A stretch of 64,000 bases of DNA from Streptomyces sp. R28 (GTDB taxonomy: Bacteria > Actinomycetota > Actinomycetes > Streptomycetales > Streptomycetaceae). Both the position numbers and the translations under genes were made by a program. Below the pieces are notes generated by a model that saw only the letters and a list, made by a program, of their open reading frames with translations, was not told the origin of the DNA and did no database searches. Below are positions 15,769 through 23,775 of this stretch, piece after piece. The stretch spans positions 5,817,001 to 5,881,000 of the forward strand of contig NZ_CP163439.1 in assembly GCF_041052385.1 (NCBI RefSeq). Reading direction: 5' to 3'. Positions within the stretch are counted from its first letter, which is position 1. The number at the start of each line of letters is the position of its first letter.

Positions 15769-16317
15769 ATGCGTACTCATCGTACGACGCGTGCGCGCGT
15801 CTTTTCCGGCTTCTCTGCCGCCCTTCTCCGTGACCGGAGCATCTCCTGGCGCGCGGTGAGCGTACTGACGTACCTGCTGGCCCTCCCGCACCACACCCGC
15901 CTCACCCTCCGCGCGCTCGCCTCGCCGAGCACCGAGGGGCGGGCAGGGGTCGTCGCCGCCCTGCGTGAGCTGGAGGAACGGCGGTATCTGCGGCGGGTGG
16001 TGCGCGAGGCGGGCGAGGGCGGTTCGGCGGGGCAACTCTCCGTCGTCTACGAGGTGTTCGACGCCCCGTACGAAGCCGTGCCACGAACGGGTGAAACCAA
16101 AAAAGTGCCGGGCCGGTCTGCGTCGCCGGGCAGGCAGACCGCCGCAGCCGTCCGTCTGCTGCTCCTGCTCGCGGAGTACGACCGGCGTCTCACGCTCGAC
16201 GGTGCCGAGGCGCGGCGGCTCGCGCCGCTGGTGGAGGAGTGGTGGCGGGGTGCGAGCAGTGCCCAGGTGCGGGCGGCGGTGACGGGTGGGTGGCCTCGGT
16301 GGGTGGGCTCGGCGTAA
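15769..16317 (+). CDS. Winged-helix DNA-binding-like protein
   Basis: Protein of 182 aa. The N-terminal part (ISWRAVSVLTYLLALP, LTLRALA, GRAGVVAALRELEERRYLRR) has the spacing of a replication-initiator-like or helix-turn-helix domain of a family found next to the preceding gene type in Streptomyces. The C-terminal region is shorter than I expect for the family and the next in-frame sequence after TAA belongs to an unrelated aminopeptidase fragment, so the C-terminus may have been altered by recombination. Role unknown. Confidence 0.6.
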   Translation: MRTHRTTRARVFSGFSAALLRDRSISWRAVSVLTYLLALPHHTRLTLRALASPSTEGRAGVVAALRELEERRYLRRVVREAGEGGSAGQLSVVYEVFDAPYEAVPRTGETKKVPGRSASPGRQTAAAVRLLLLLAEYDRRLTLDGAEARRLAPLVEEWWRGASSAQVRAAVTGGWPRWVGSA

Positions 16318-16515
16318 AAGTTCGCCAACGCCACCCTCGCCGACTTCGTCGACTCCCTCGCCGCCGCCACCGAACGCGACGTCCACTCCTGGGCCGACGC
16401 CTGGCTGCGCACCACCGGCGTCGACACCCTCACCCCGGCCGTCGCCCCCGGCGAGAACGGCACCTGCACCCTGACCGTCGACCGCGCCGGCAGCCGCCCG
16501 CACCCGCAGGCGGCG
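16318..16515 (+). pseudogene. Fragment of aminopeptidase N (M1 family)
   Basis: The frame directly after TAA 16315-16317 reads KFANATLADFVDSLAAATER, then DVHSWADAWLRTTGVDTLTP and CTLTVDRAGSRPH. This closely resembles the part of actinobacterial PepN that follows the zinc domain (from memory). No start codon, zinc motif or remaining domains are present. It is a remnant left by insertion or deletion. Confidence 0.7.
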
Positions 16516-16589
16516 AGGGTTCGTCCGGCGGTTCCTTCGAGAGAAATGGAGCGTTTTCGATGACCGTCGTATTAGAGCGGCCTGAGGTG

Positions 16590-16606
16590 GTATACCGCGG
16601 GTATAC
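16590..16606. promoter_or_regulatory. Operator palindrome overlapping the TA-module promoter
   Basis: GTATACC (16590-16596) and GGTATAC (16600-16606) are exact inverted repeats with a 3-base centre. The right arm contains most of the -10 hexamer TATACT (16602-16607), six bases before ATG 16614. Binding here would block transcription. Confidence 0.7.
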
Positions 16607-16613
16607 TGCCCTC

Positions 16614-16877
16614 ATGGCTGACACCACCGTCAAGGTCGATCCCGCTGTCCGTGACCGTCTCATGGTCCTCGCCCGCGAGCGCGGGATGACCATGCGCGAT
16701 CTGATCGCCGAGCTGGCGGGGGCCACGCCGACCAAGGAGGAGCTGCGGAAGCGGTACGAGGCGGCCAAGGCGTACTGCGAGACGCACTTCGGTGTGACGC
16801 TCACGGACGAGGACCACGACAGGGTGGAGAAGGTCTGGCAGGACCTTGAGGCCGGTCGGCCCGTGGACAGCCTGTGA
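16614..16877 (+). CDS. VapB-like antitoxin
   Basis: Protein of 87 aa. The N-terminus DTTVKVDPAVRDRLMVLARE followed by RGMTMRDLIAELA has the strand-helix-helix pattern of a ribbon-helix-helix or related antitoxin DNA-binding domain. The charged helical C-terminus would contact the toxin. ATG 16614 is preferred over ATG 16560 because a TATACT -10 and the operator lie between them and give a leaderless transcript. The stop overlaps the start of the toxin-like gene (GTGA). Likely an autoregulated antitoxin. Confidence 0.7.
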   Translation: MADTTVKVDPAVRDRLMVLARERGMTMRDLIAELAGATPTKEELRKRYEAAKAYCETHFGVTLTDEDHDRVEKVWQDLEAGRPVDSL

Positions 16878-17287
16878 GCGCGACGAGGGCCGGATCGACC
16901 GGCGTCGTCTTCGACGAGTCGGCCCTGCTGGCGCTCGGCTCGGGGAACTCGCTGGCCTCTCAGTTCGTCGCGAACACCGAGCACGGGCCCACTCGGCACG
17001 TGTACGTTCCGGCGCTGTGCCTGGCCGCTGCCGACGGCATGCGCAAAGGGCTCGCCGAGCATGTCGGAGCGCTGCCCGCCGTGGAGATCGTCGAGTTGGA
17101 CCTCTCCGGGGCATCCACGGTGGGCGCGCTGTTGCGTGACGGGGTGGAGTGGCGGCTCGGCCACGCGGTCCATCTGTCCCGGCCGACGCCGGACTGGCCG
17201 GACGGGCGGCGGGTGCTGACCGTCGAACCCGGCCTGTACGCGGACATGCCCCTCGTGCGGACCATCAGGTTGCCGCGCCGGCGATGA
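16874..17287 (+). CDS. VapC-like PIN-domain protein, active site degenerate
   Basis: Protein of 137 aa, the size of a PIN ribonuclease toxin. The start VVFDESALLAL matches the first strand and catalytic Asp of PIN domains, and VPALCLAAAD matches the second conserved block. The downstream acidic residues are poorly conserved (WRLGHAVHLS where D..A..A is expected). Translation is coupled to the antitoxin-like gene. It may be an inactive or specialised member of the VapC family. Confidence 0.6.
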   Translation: MSATRAGSTGVVFDESALLALGSGNSLASQFVANTEHGPTRHVYVPALCLAAADGMRKGLAEHVGALPAVEIVELDLSGASTVGALLRDGVEWRLGHAVHLSRPTPDWPDGRRVLTVEPGLYADMPLVRTIRLPRRR

Positions 17288-17433
17288 CCCCATGGCGAGG
17301 GCGTCCGCCAGGTGCCCTCGTCCGACGCCCCGGTCCGCTCAGGTGGGCCGGGGCCGTCGTGTTGGTGGGGAACGGTTAAGCGGGTAAGGGGAGTTGAGCG
17401 AAGGGGTGTGACGGAGGCGACGGGGGCGGGAGC

Positions 17434-20400
17434 GTGCGGAGCGACGGGGGCGGCACTGCGGACGAGACGTCGGTGCGGAACAGGATCGACTCGGGGACGT
17501 TCCACGGGCCGGTCGTCATGGTCGGCCGGGTCGACCGGCTGATCCTCCAGGTCGGGGCGCCGACGCGGATCATCGGCTGCGGGGCGCTCGCCGTGCTCGG
17601 GCTGCTCTGCCTGCTGAACTCTCCCGAACTGCCGACCCTGCGCCGCCTCGGTGTCGGGTCCACCCTCGTGGGCGTGGTGCTGCTCGGGCTGGCCATCGCG
17701 CTGTACGCCGTACTGAGTGTCCGGGAGGCCGCCGCACGGCGCCGCGAGGCCGCCTGGCTGTCGGAGGAGAACCTCGGCCGGGCCGCCGACGCGCTCGCCC
17801 GGGACCTCGCCCTGCAGTACGCCCAGGACGAACGGCTCACCCAGGTCAACGACCCGTACCCGCTCGACGTGGACTGGACGACGGTCCACGGCACGACGGT
17901 TCACAGCGGCGGACCCGGTGCCGACCCTGAAGCCCGGCTCTCCGTCGCCGCCTACTTCAACCGTCTGCCCAACCGCCGCCTCGTCGTGCTCGGCGGCGCG
18001 GGTGCCGGGAAGTCCATCCTGGCCCTGCGTCTCGCCGAGGAACTGGTGCGCACCCGCACGCCCGGCTCGGCGGAGCCGGTCGCGGTCGTCGTCCCGCTGG
18101 CGTCCTGGAGCCCGAGTGAGGGGCTGATCGGATGGGTGGCGGCACAGATCGCGGCAGCGCACCCGCGTGCGTGTACGCCGGTGCGCGGGGCGCCCGCCGC
18201 CGATGTGGCCCGGCGCCTGATCGAGACGCAGCGGGTGCTGCCGGTCCTCGACGGCTTCGACGAGCTCCCGGACGAGCTGCAGGCCGACGCCCTGGAGCAG
18301 CTGCGGGCCAGTACGTCGGGCCGCCGTCCGTTCGTGCTGACCAGCCGGGAGCCGGAGTACCGGCGGCATGTGAAGGACGGCAGCGTCTTCGAGCGCACCG
18401 AGATCGAACTGCGGCCCCTGAGCACCCTCGCCCTGGACCGCTACCTGAACCCGGAGGGCGCCGCCGACGCCAAGTGGGCCCCCGTCCTGCGCCGGCTCAC
18501 CAGCCACTCCGACGACTCGCGCGAGGTGCGCCGCCTGCGCGAGGTGCTCGGCGCGCCGCTGATGGCGGGCCTGGCCCGGGAGGCGTACGGCGAGTCCGGC
18601 ACTGATCCGCAAGAGCTCCTCGCGCCCGGCGCCTTCCGCACCCGGCGGGACGTCGAGCGGCATCTCCTGGACGCCTTTCTGAGCGTCGCCTACAGCGCCT
18701 CGCACGACGTACGGGACCGGCCCGGCCACTGGGACCCGGAGCGCGCGCGGGCCTGGCTCGCGTTCCTCGCGGCGTGGATGAAGGCGGGCGGTGAGCACGA
18801 GTTCGCCTGGTGGCGGCTGGTGGAGGACGTACCGCGGACGCTGCGGACGGCGACGCTGGCGCCGGCGTTCGCCCTGTGCTGCCTCGCGGTGTCCGGCGGG
18901 GAGTACGGGACGCCCTGGTGGGACCGGTGGGTGGGGCTGTCGTTCGCCGGCGGGTACGTGGTGCTGGCGCTGGTCCTGCTCGGCTGTGTCCACGTCTTTC
19001 GGACGGGGCCGCACAACGGGCCGCGGCAGTCGCGCCGACCGACGGGGAAGGAGGTGCGGTCAGGGCTGCGGCGGCCCCGGAACCAGGCGTCGGCCGTCCT
19101 GTCGGTGAGCGCGATCGCGCTCTTCTGGTGGTTCGTCCTGGGCAACGTGGGGAGCGCGGGGGCGCCGTTTACCGGGCTGCTGACCGTCGCGGCCCTGTGG
19201 CGGATGTGCCGGAAGCTGCTGAGGCCGCTGTGCAGTCCGGCGGACCCGTCCCTCGCCCCGTCCCCGCGCGCCCTGCTGCGGGCCGACCGGCGCACGGCGA
19301 TCCGCTTCGGCTGGCTCGCGTACGCCAGGGACGGCGAGGATTATCTGCCCGCCGAGTTGCTCGGCCTGTCGGCGGCCGGCCTGCTGGCCTTCTGGAACAC
19401 GAACGGCGGGCAGGACATCACCTCGCTCGACACCTGGATCTGGACGCTCGGACTCGCGTATCTCGGCTGCGTCCTGGGCTCGCTGGTGGAGTCGGCGTGG
19501 TTCGGATTCGCCCTGGCCCGGGGACACATGGCCCTCAGGGGCGACCTGCCCCGGCGGCTGATGACCTTCCTCGACGACGCGCACCGGCGGGGCGTCCTGC
19601 GCCAGAGCGGCGGGGTGTACCGGTTCCGCCACGTCGAGCTGCGGGACCGACTCGCGGCACACGCCGGCGTCGAGGGGGACGGGGAACGGGCGCCGACGGC
19701 CACCCGGGGAGCCGGGCCGATGCGGCGGACGGCCGCTGTGACCGTCGTCCTGCTGCTGCTCGCCGTCGGTGGTGCCCTGGCCCGCGGGCCTTTCGTGATG
19801 GCCGCCGCCCCCGGGCCGAGAACCCAACTGCCCGCCGCCTGTGACCTGTTGGCCCCCGACCTGCCACGGCTCACCGCGGACGGCAGGAAACACGCGCGCG
19901 GCCGGCAGCGGTGCCAGGCCGGCGAACAGGCGCCGTTCGCGCCGGACGTGCAGGTGACCCTGTCGGCCCTGCTGTTCGCGCGGGAGGGGACCACCGGCGG
20001 CCCACACCTTGCGGCGCTCGGCTACGCCACCGAGGCCGGCTGGATCACGCAGGCCTTGGCCACGGGGTCGCAGTCGACCGCGGACGCCGGACTGGGCGAC
20101 CGGTCCGCCCGCATCGTGGGACGTAGCAAGCAGCCGGGCCGCACCGCCCTGGAGACGGCCCCGTACTCCGCCTCCTTCGTGGTCCTTGTGGACAACGTCC
20201 TGCTCTCGGTCACCTACGCCGAGGAGTTCGCGACCCGGGAGCGGGTGGTGGAGGTGGCGCGGATCCTCATCCGCAACGCCCTGCGGCGGGCCGGACTCTC
20301 CGACGCCGTGCCGTCATCGAAGAACGACGAGCGCTCCCTGACGGACGTACCGCGCACCCGCGTCCCCGCCGACACCGACAACCGCTTCGCCCACTACGAG

Positions 20401-20940
20401 CGCCACCCGGCGCCCCCGCTGCACGGCGCGGTCTGGCGGGCCGGGGAACGCTCCTACCTCTGGTACCTGCCGTACACCTACTTCGTCTTCCGTGCCCCCA
20501 AGCACCTGGACTGCCGGCCTCGTCCGGCGGAGGTCGCGAAGGGCACCGTCGGCTACACCTGCTCGAGCGACCCGCGCTTCGAGAAGTTGGGGTGGGTGCC
20601 GAAGACGAGCGTGGAGATCAGGTCCCGGCACTGCGGCTCCACGTGCGACAACCGCGAGGTCCGCGACTTCCTGGGCCGGATCCCCGACCACGACCGGACC
20701 GCATGGCGCAAGGGGACGAAGGACCGCGCGTACTACGCGGTCGACTCCGTCGCCGACGGGAGCCGGTACCGGATGTCGATGAAACGGAGCTGGGGCTTCA
20801 GGGAGCGGGACAAGGGCGAGGACCATGCCTTCCTGTTGTGGGTGCGGGTCACGGTGCCCGACGACGACGCGGAACTGGCACAGAAGATCGTGAACGACAT
20901 CCATGCCCAGAGCGCCCGCTACGAGACCACACCGGAGTGA
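17434..20940 (+). CDS. Membrane NACHT-domain STAND NTPase
   Basis: Protein of 1168 aa. A short N-terminal motif (RNRIDSGTFHGPVV) is followed by two hydrophobic segments (about 45-90). A NACHT NTPase has its P-loop at about 187-195 (GGAGAGKS), Walker B at about 268-279 (LPVLDGFDELP) and a sensor region LTSREPEY. Several membrane segments follow between about 465 and 690, then another (VTVVLLLLAVGG, about 770), and finally a roughly 380-residue exported C-terminal region with several cysteines. Such NTPases switch on signal binding, often in defence or cell-fate control. GTG 17434 is the first good start. The next gene lies 25 bases on and shares the N-terminal motif. Confidence 0.85.
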   Translation: MRSDGGGTADETSVRNRIDSGTFHGPVVMVGRVDRLILQVGAPTRIIGCGALAVLGLLCLLNSPELPTLRRLGVGSTLVGVVLLGLAIALYAVLSVREAAARRREAAWLSEENLGRAADALARDLALQYAQDERLTQVNDPYPLDVDWTTVHGTTVHSGGPGADPEARLSVAAYFNRLPNRRLVVLGGAGAGKSILALRLAEELVRTRTPGSAEPVAVVVPLASWSPSEGLIGWVAAQIAAAHPRACTPVRGAPAADVARRLIETQRVLPVLDGFDELPDELQADALEQLRASTSGRRPFVLTSREPEYRRHVKDGSVFERTEIELRPLSTLALDRYLNPEGAADAKWAPVLRRLTSHSDDSREVRRLREVLGAPLMAGLAREAYGESGTDPQELLAPGAFRTRRDVERHLLDAFLSVAYSASHDVRDRPGHWDPERARAWLAFLAAWMKAGGEHEFAWWRLVEDVPRTLRTATLAPAFALCCLAVSGGEYGTPWWDRWVGLSFAGGYVVLALVLLGCVHVFRTGPHNGPRQSRRPTGKEVRSGLRRPRNQASAVLSVSAIALFWWFVLGNVGSAGAPFTGLLTVAALWRMCRKLLRPLCSPADPSLAPSPRALLRADRRTAIRFGWLAYARDGEDYLPAELLGLSAAGLLAFWNTNGGQDITSLDTWIWTLGLAYLGCVLGSLVESAWFGFALARGHMALRGDLPRRLMTFLDDAHRRGVLRQSGGVYRFRHVELRDRLAAHAGVEGDGERAPTATRGAGPMRRTAAVTVVLLLLAVGGALARGPFVMAAAPGPRTQLPAACDLLAPDLPRLTADGRKHARGRQRCQAGEQAPFAPDVQVTLSALLFAREGTTGGPHLAALGYATEAGWITQALATGSQSTADAGLGDRSARIVGRSKQPGRTALETAPYSASFVVLVDNVLLSVTYAEEFATRERVVEVARILIRNALRRAGLSDAVPSSKNDERSLTDVPRTRVPADTDNRFAHYERHPAPPLHGAVWRAGERSYLWYLPYTYFVFRAPKHLDCRPRPAEVAKGTVGYTCSSDPRFEKLGWVPKTSVEIRSRHCGSTCDNREVRDFLGRIPDHDRTAWRKGTKDRAYYAVDSVADGSRYRMSMKRSWGFRERDKGEDHAFLLWVRVTVPDDDAELAQKIVNDIHAQSARYETTPE

Positions 20941-20951
20941 TCCGGAGTGAT
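20932..20951 (+). repeat. Duplicated 10-nt unit at the NACHT gene stop codon
   Basis: CCGGAGTGAT occurs twice in tandem. The first copy contains the TGA stop at 20938-20940 and the second repeats TGA in another frame. Confidence 0.85.
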
Positions 20952-20965
20952 GGGAGAGTGTGTTG

Positions 20966-21352
20966 ATGGACCAGATCGCACCTGAACTGCTCATGGCCCT
21001 CGCCGGGGGCACCGCGGGCGCCGCCGGCCAGCAGATCTGGGCCTCGCTGCGGGACCTCGTCAGGCGTCGGCCGTCCGGGCAGAGCCCTGAAGGGGAAGCC
21101 GAGTTGACGGCCCTCGGCACGGCGGCGGACGACGCGGAACGGGCCAGGGAGCTCGCCCAGGTGCTGGCGCAGCGGGCCGGGCAGGATCCGGCCTTCGCCC
21201 AGGCCCTCGCAACCTGGCGCCGTCAGGCCGAGGCGTGGGACGAGGCGCGCACCGGCGCGGGCGACGTGCGCAACGAGATCTCCGGGGGGACCTTCCAGGG
21301 GCCCGTCGTCCAGGCGCGGGACATCAACGGGCCCCTCACGTTCGGCGGCTAG
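20966..21352 (+). CDS. Small NACHT-associated protein with SGGTFQGPVV motif
   Basis: Protein of 128 aa. A helical, Ala/Gln-rich N-terminal part (ELLMALAGGTAGAAGQQIWA) is followed by a C-terminal motif VRNEISGGTFQGPVVQARDI and NGPLTFGG. The C-terminal motif matches the N-terminus of the preceding NACHT protein (RNRIDSGTFHGPVV). The gene starts 25 bases after the NACHT stop and is presumably in the same operon. No enzyme motif is visible. I infer an adaptor or sensor that couples to the NACHT protein through the shared glycine-rich segment. Confidence 0.65.
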   Translation: MDQIAPELLMALAGGTAGAAGQQIWASLRDLVRRRPSGQSPEGEAELTALGTAADDAERARELAQVLAQRAGQDPAFAQALATWRRQAEAWDEARTGAGDVRNEISGGTFQGPVVQARDINGPLTFGG

Positions 21353-21444
21353 CGGTCCACCCGATGGAGCCGTGAACGGGCGAAGTGCGCGCAGCGCCCC
21401 TAGCGTGCGGAGGTAGGGGGCGATCCGAGGAGAAGGTGAGTGTC

Positions 21445-21735
21445 ATGCGCGTGCTGCTCCAGGCCCATCTCGACACCGAGAAGGCGAACGACGTCATCCG
21501 CAGCGGCAAGATGCCCCAGCTGATGAAGGAGATCATGGAGGCCTTCAAACCGGAGGTCTCCTACTTCGGCCCCGACAACGGGGTCCGCACTGTGTTCCTG
21601 GTCTTCGACATGCAGGACAGCTCCCAGTTGCCGCCGCTCACCGAGCAGCTCTTCCAGCTGTTCGGCGCCAAGGTGGACTACACGCCCGTGATGAACCTCG
21701 ACGACCTGCAGAAGGGGCTGTCCCAGCTGAAGTAG
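21445..21735 (+). CDS. Small conserved protein, ferredoxin-like alpha/beta fold
   Basis: Protein of 96 aa (MRVLLQAHLDTEKANDVIRS...) with a beta-alpha-beta pattern and the central segment GVRTVFLVFDMQDSSQLPPL. This resembles dimeric alpha/beta-barrel or GYD-like families that are widespread in Streptomyces. GGAGAAGG precedes the ATG by about 8 bases. No catalytic residues can be named and the function is unknown. Confidence 0.7.
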   Translation: MRVLLQAHLDTEKANDVIRSGKMPQLMKEIMEAFKPEVSYFGPDNGVRTVFLVFDMQDSSQLPPLTEQLFQLFGAKVDYTPVMNLDDLQKGLSQLK

Positions 21736-21754
21736 ACGGGCTGCGGGAAGCAGG

Positions 21755-22420
21755 TCAGCTGAAGACGATCATCGAACCCTGCGCCAGGCTCCGCGTCGCC
21801 GCCGCGTGCAGCCCCAGCCACACATGCCGTTCACGGGCGAAGGGACTCGGATCGTAGGGGGCGGGGACCGCCGGCTCCTCCAGGTCCGTGGGTGCGAGCG
21901 GGGGCTGCGGGGCCGTCGGAGGGTTGGCCGGGTCGATGCCGATGACCGGGGCCACGAACTCCAGCTCCCGCAGCAGCGACTGCGAGGAGCCCAAGGGGCC
22001 GCCGCCGGCGAGGAGTTCCTCGCTGGCGAGCGGGTTCGGGAAGTCGACGGGGACGTACGCGCCCGCGTGGTCGTAGTGCCAGACCAGGTGCGACTGCTGG
22101 GCCGTCGAATCGAACATCTCCAAGAGCTGCTCGTAGTCACCGCCCAGTTCGTCGACCGGGGTCACCGGCAGACCGCAGACCTGGAGCAGATAGGCGCGGC
22201 GCAGGAAGTGCAGCGCGTCGTAGTCGAAGCCCGCGACCGGGGCGACATCGCCGGACAGGCCCGGCATGTACTGGTACACCGGCACCGGCGGCAGCCCGGC
22301 CTCGGCGAGCACCATGTTGTATTGCGCGAGTTCCTCGGCGAAGGGGTTGTCGGGCGTGTGGCACAACACGTCGACAAGCGGTACCAGCCACAGGTCACAG
22401 GCCAAAAGAGGGCTCCTCAC
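21755..22420 (-). CDS. Conserved hypothetical protein
   Basis: Protein of 221 aa from GTG 22420, or 216 aa from TTG 22405, which has AGGAG 8 bases upstream. Soluble, proline-rich and acidic (CHTPDNPFAEELAQYNMVLA, YQYMPGLSGDVAPVAGFDYD). I do not recognise a family with a known role. It converges on the small alpha/beta protein gene. Its 5' region is a 14-bp tandem repeat. Confidence 0.6.
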   Translation of the reverse strand: MRSPLLACDLWLVPLVDVLCHTPDNPFAEELAQYNMVLAEAGLPPVPVYQYMPGLSGDVAPVAGFDYDALHFLRRAYLLQVCGLPVTPVDELGGDYEQLLEMFDSTAQQSHLVWHYDHAGAYVPVDFPNPLASEELLAGGGPLGSSQSLLRELEFVAPVIGIDPANPPTAPQPPLAPTDLEEPAVPAPYDPSPFARERHVWLGLHAAATRSLAQGSMIVFS

Positions 22421-22457
22421 ACAGCGGTCGTCACACAGTCGTCGTCACACAGTGGTC
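22416..22457. repeat. Three 14-nt tandem repeats over the start of a leftward gene
   Basis: TCACACAGCGGTCG, TCACACAGTCGTCG, TCACACAGTGGTCC. The first copy includes the reverse complement of the GTG start codon at 22420, so TGTGTGA is iterated in its leader. Confidence 0.85.
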
Positions 22458-22536
22458 CTGGTCAGGGAAGGGTAATCGGTGCGGCTCGGGGGCGGACCCC
22501 CTCCTGCGGGTCTTCATGAGGCTCTCGTGGGGCTCC

Positions 22537-22725
22537 TCAAGCAAGTCCCCGCTCGTGCAGGTCCCATACCCACACTCCGTCGCCCCACCTACCTGGTCCG
22601 CCCACCAGCTTCGCCACGGTCTCCCGCAGCGCCCCGTCGTTCGGCTGCGGCGCCGGCACCAGTACGCCCGCCCGCCAGTACCCCAGATCCGCCCGGACCT
22701 GCTCCCGCCAGGACTCGCTCCTGGC
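22537..22725 (-). pseudogene. Orphan coding-like segment downstream of the GntR gene
   Basis: Directly after the GntR stop, and in the same frame, the sequence reads SESWREQVRADLGYWRAGVL, VPAPQPNDGALRE and GDGVWVWDLHERGLA before TGA 22537-22539. The composition and codon pattern are those of a real protein end, but no start codon precedes it. It could be the tail of a lost gene. I do not recognise it. Confidence 0.35.
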
Positions 22726-23427
22726 TCATCCGGATGCCAGCCGCTTGATCAGGGCGAGGGAGTCCGCGTCGTGGGCGGCGATGATCGAGCGGGCCGTCGG
22801 CAGGTCGCGGCGCATCAGGGCGTCGACCAGGTCGGTGTGCCGGGACCACAGGTGGCCGCGCAGATCGTCGAGGCGGCGCAGATGCTGGACCGTGCAGACC
22901 CAGGACTGCACGCGCAGCCGGTGCAGGAAGTCGGCGAGGTACGGGTTGCCGAAGAGGGTGCCGAGCTCGCGCCAGAAGCGCAGGTCGTAGCCGATGAGCA
23001 CGGTGAGGTCGCCGGCGGTGGCGGCGCGCTGCGCCTCCTCGGCACGGCGGCGTACCCCGACCACGGCGGCGTGCATGCGGGGGTCGTCGGGGTCCCGGTT
23101 GCGGGCGGTGTCGGTGGCCAGGACCTGGAAGATGCCGGTGATGACCAGGCCGCGGGCCTCGATGATGCCGCGGTAGTCCTCGACGGAGTACTCGTGGACG
23201 CGGAAGCCGCGGTGCTGGTCGGCCTCCAGGAGCCCTTGCGCGGAGAGGTCGACGAGGGCCTCGCGGACGGGCGTCGCGGAGACGCCGTACTGCTCGGCGA
23301 TCTCCTTGACGGTGAACTCCCGGCCCGCCTGCAGCCGCCCGGCCAGCACCTCGTCCCGCAGCGCGTCCGCGATCTGCTGCCGCAGGGTGCTCCGGGTCAC
23401 GGAGCCGTTGCTGCCGATGCCGGGCAT
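22726..23427 (-). CDS. GntR-family regulator, FadR/FCD subfamily
   Basis: Protein of 233 aa. The N-terminal winged helix spans about residues 10-80 (LRQQIADALRDEVLAGRL, IAEQYGVSATPVREALVDLS) and the C-terminal FCD domain is all-helical (about 90-225), with candidate metal-binding Asp/His residues (WSRHTDLVDALMRRD, IIAAHDADSL). FCD regulators sense small organic acids and usually repress adjacent catabolic genes. No obvious target lies next to it. ATG 23427 has a weak GGGAG upstream. Confidence 0.88.
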   Translation of the reverse strand: MPGIGSNGSVTRSTLRQQIADALRDEVLAGRLQAGREFTVKEIAEQYGVSATPVREALVDLSAQGLLEADQHRGFRVHEYSVEDYRGIIEARGLVITGIFQVLATDTARNRDPDDPRMHAAVVGVRRRAEEAQRAATAGDLTVLIGYDLRFWRELGTLFGNPYLADFLHRLRVQSWVCTVQHLRRLDDLRGHLWSRHTDLVDALMRRDLPTARSIIAAHDADSLALIKRLASG

Positions 23428-23541
23428 GGTCAGGGCGTCTCCCGTCGTCGCGATGAGGTGGCGTGCACGTATATGTCTACGAGCACGCCACCTTACGCGT
23501 TCGGGTGACGGGGGCGTTTCTGCGGGGAACGGCGCTTTTTT

Positions 23542-23625
23542 CTCGCCCCCGCCGCCCCTACCCGTCCCATCCCCAGGGGCTGCCGCCCCTTCGACCCCGG
23601 TCCCTGGGACCTGCGGCCCCCAGAC
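23542..23625. repeat. Dispersed intergenic repeat, copy 2 (inverted)
   Basis: Inverted copy of 6729-6813, with 59 bp identical (23542-23600 against 6755-6813). It contains AGGGGC/GCCCCT and lies 150 bases downstream of the aminotransferase stop, so it may terminate that gene. The rest of the 350-base gap is GC-rich with no gene visible. Confidence 0.85.
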
Positions 23626-23775
23626 CCCCGCTTCGGCCCTGAACGGGCCTCGTCCTCAAACTCCCCCAGAGGGGGTGCCCCCAGACGGGCTGAAATGCGC
23701 GGACCGGCGCCCAGAGGTAAAGCCACCCGCAGCCTGATGACCCGGACCAGCGCCCAGAGGCGGAGCCGTCGGCCG

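Noticed and set aside
16560..16613. Upstream ATG start for the antitoxin gene (adds 18 codons)
   Set aside because: The palindrome and -10 hexamer lie inside this stretch and the family-type N-terminus begins at 16614.
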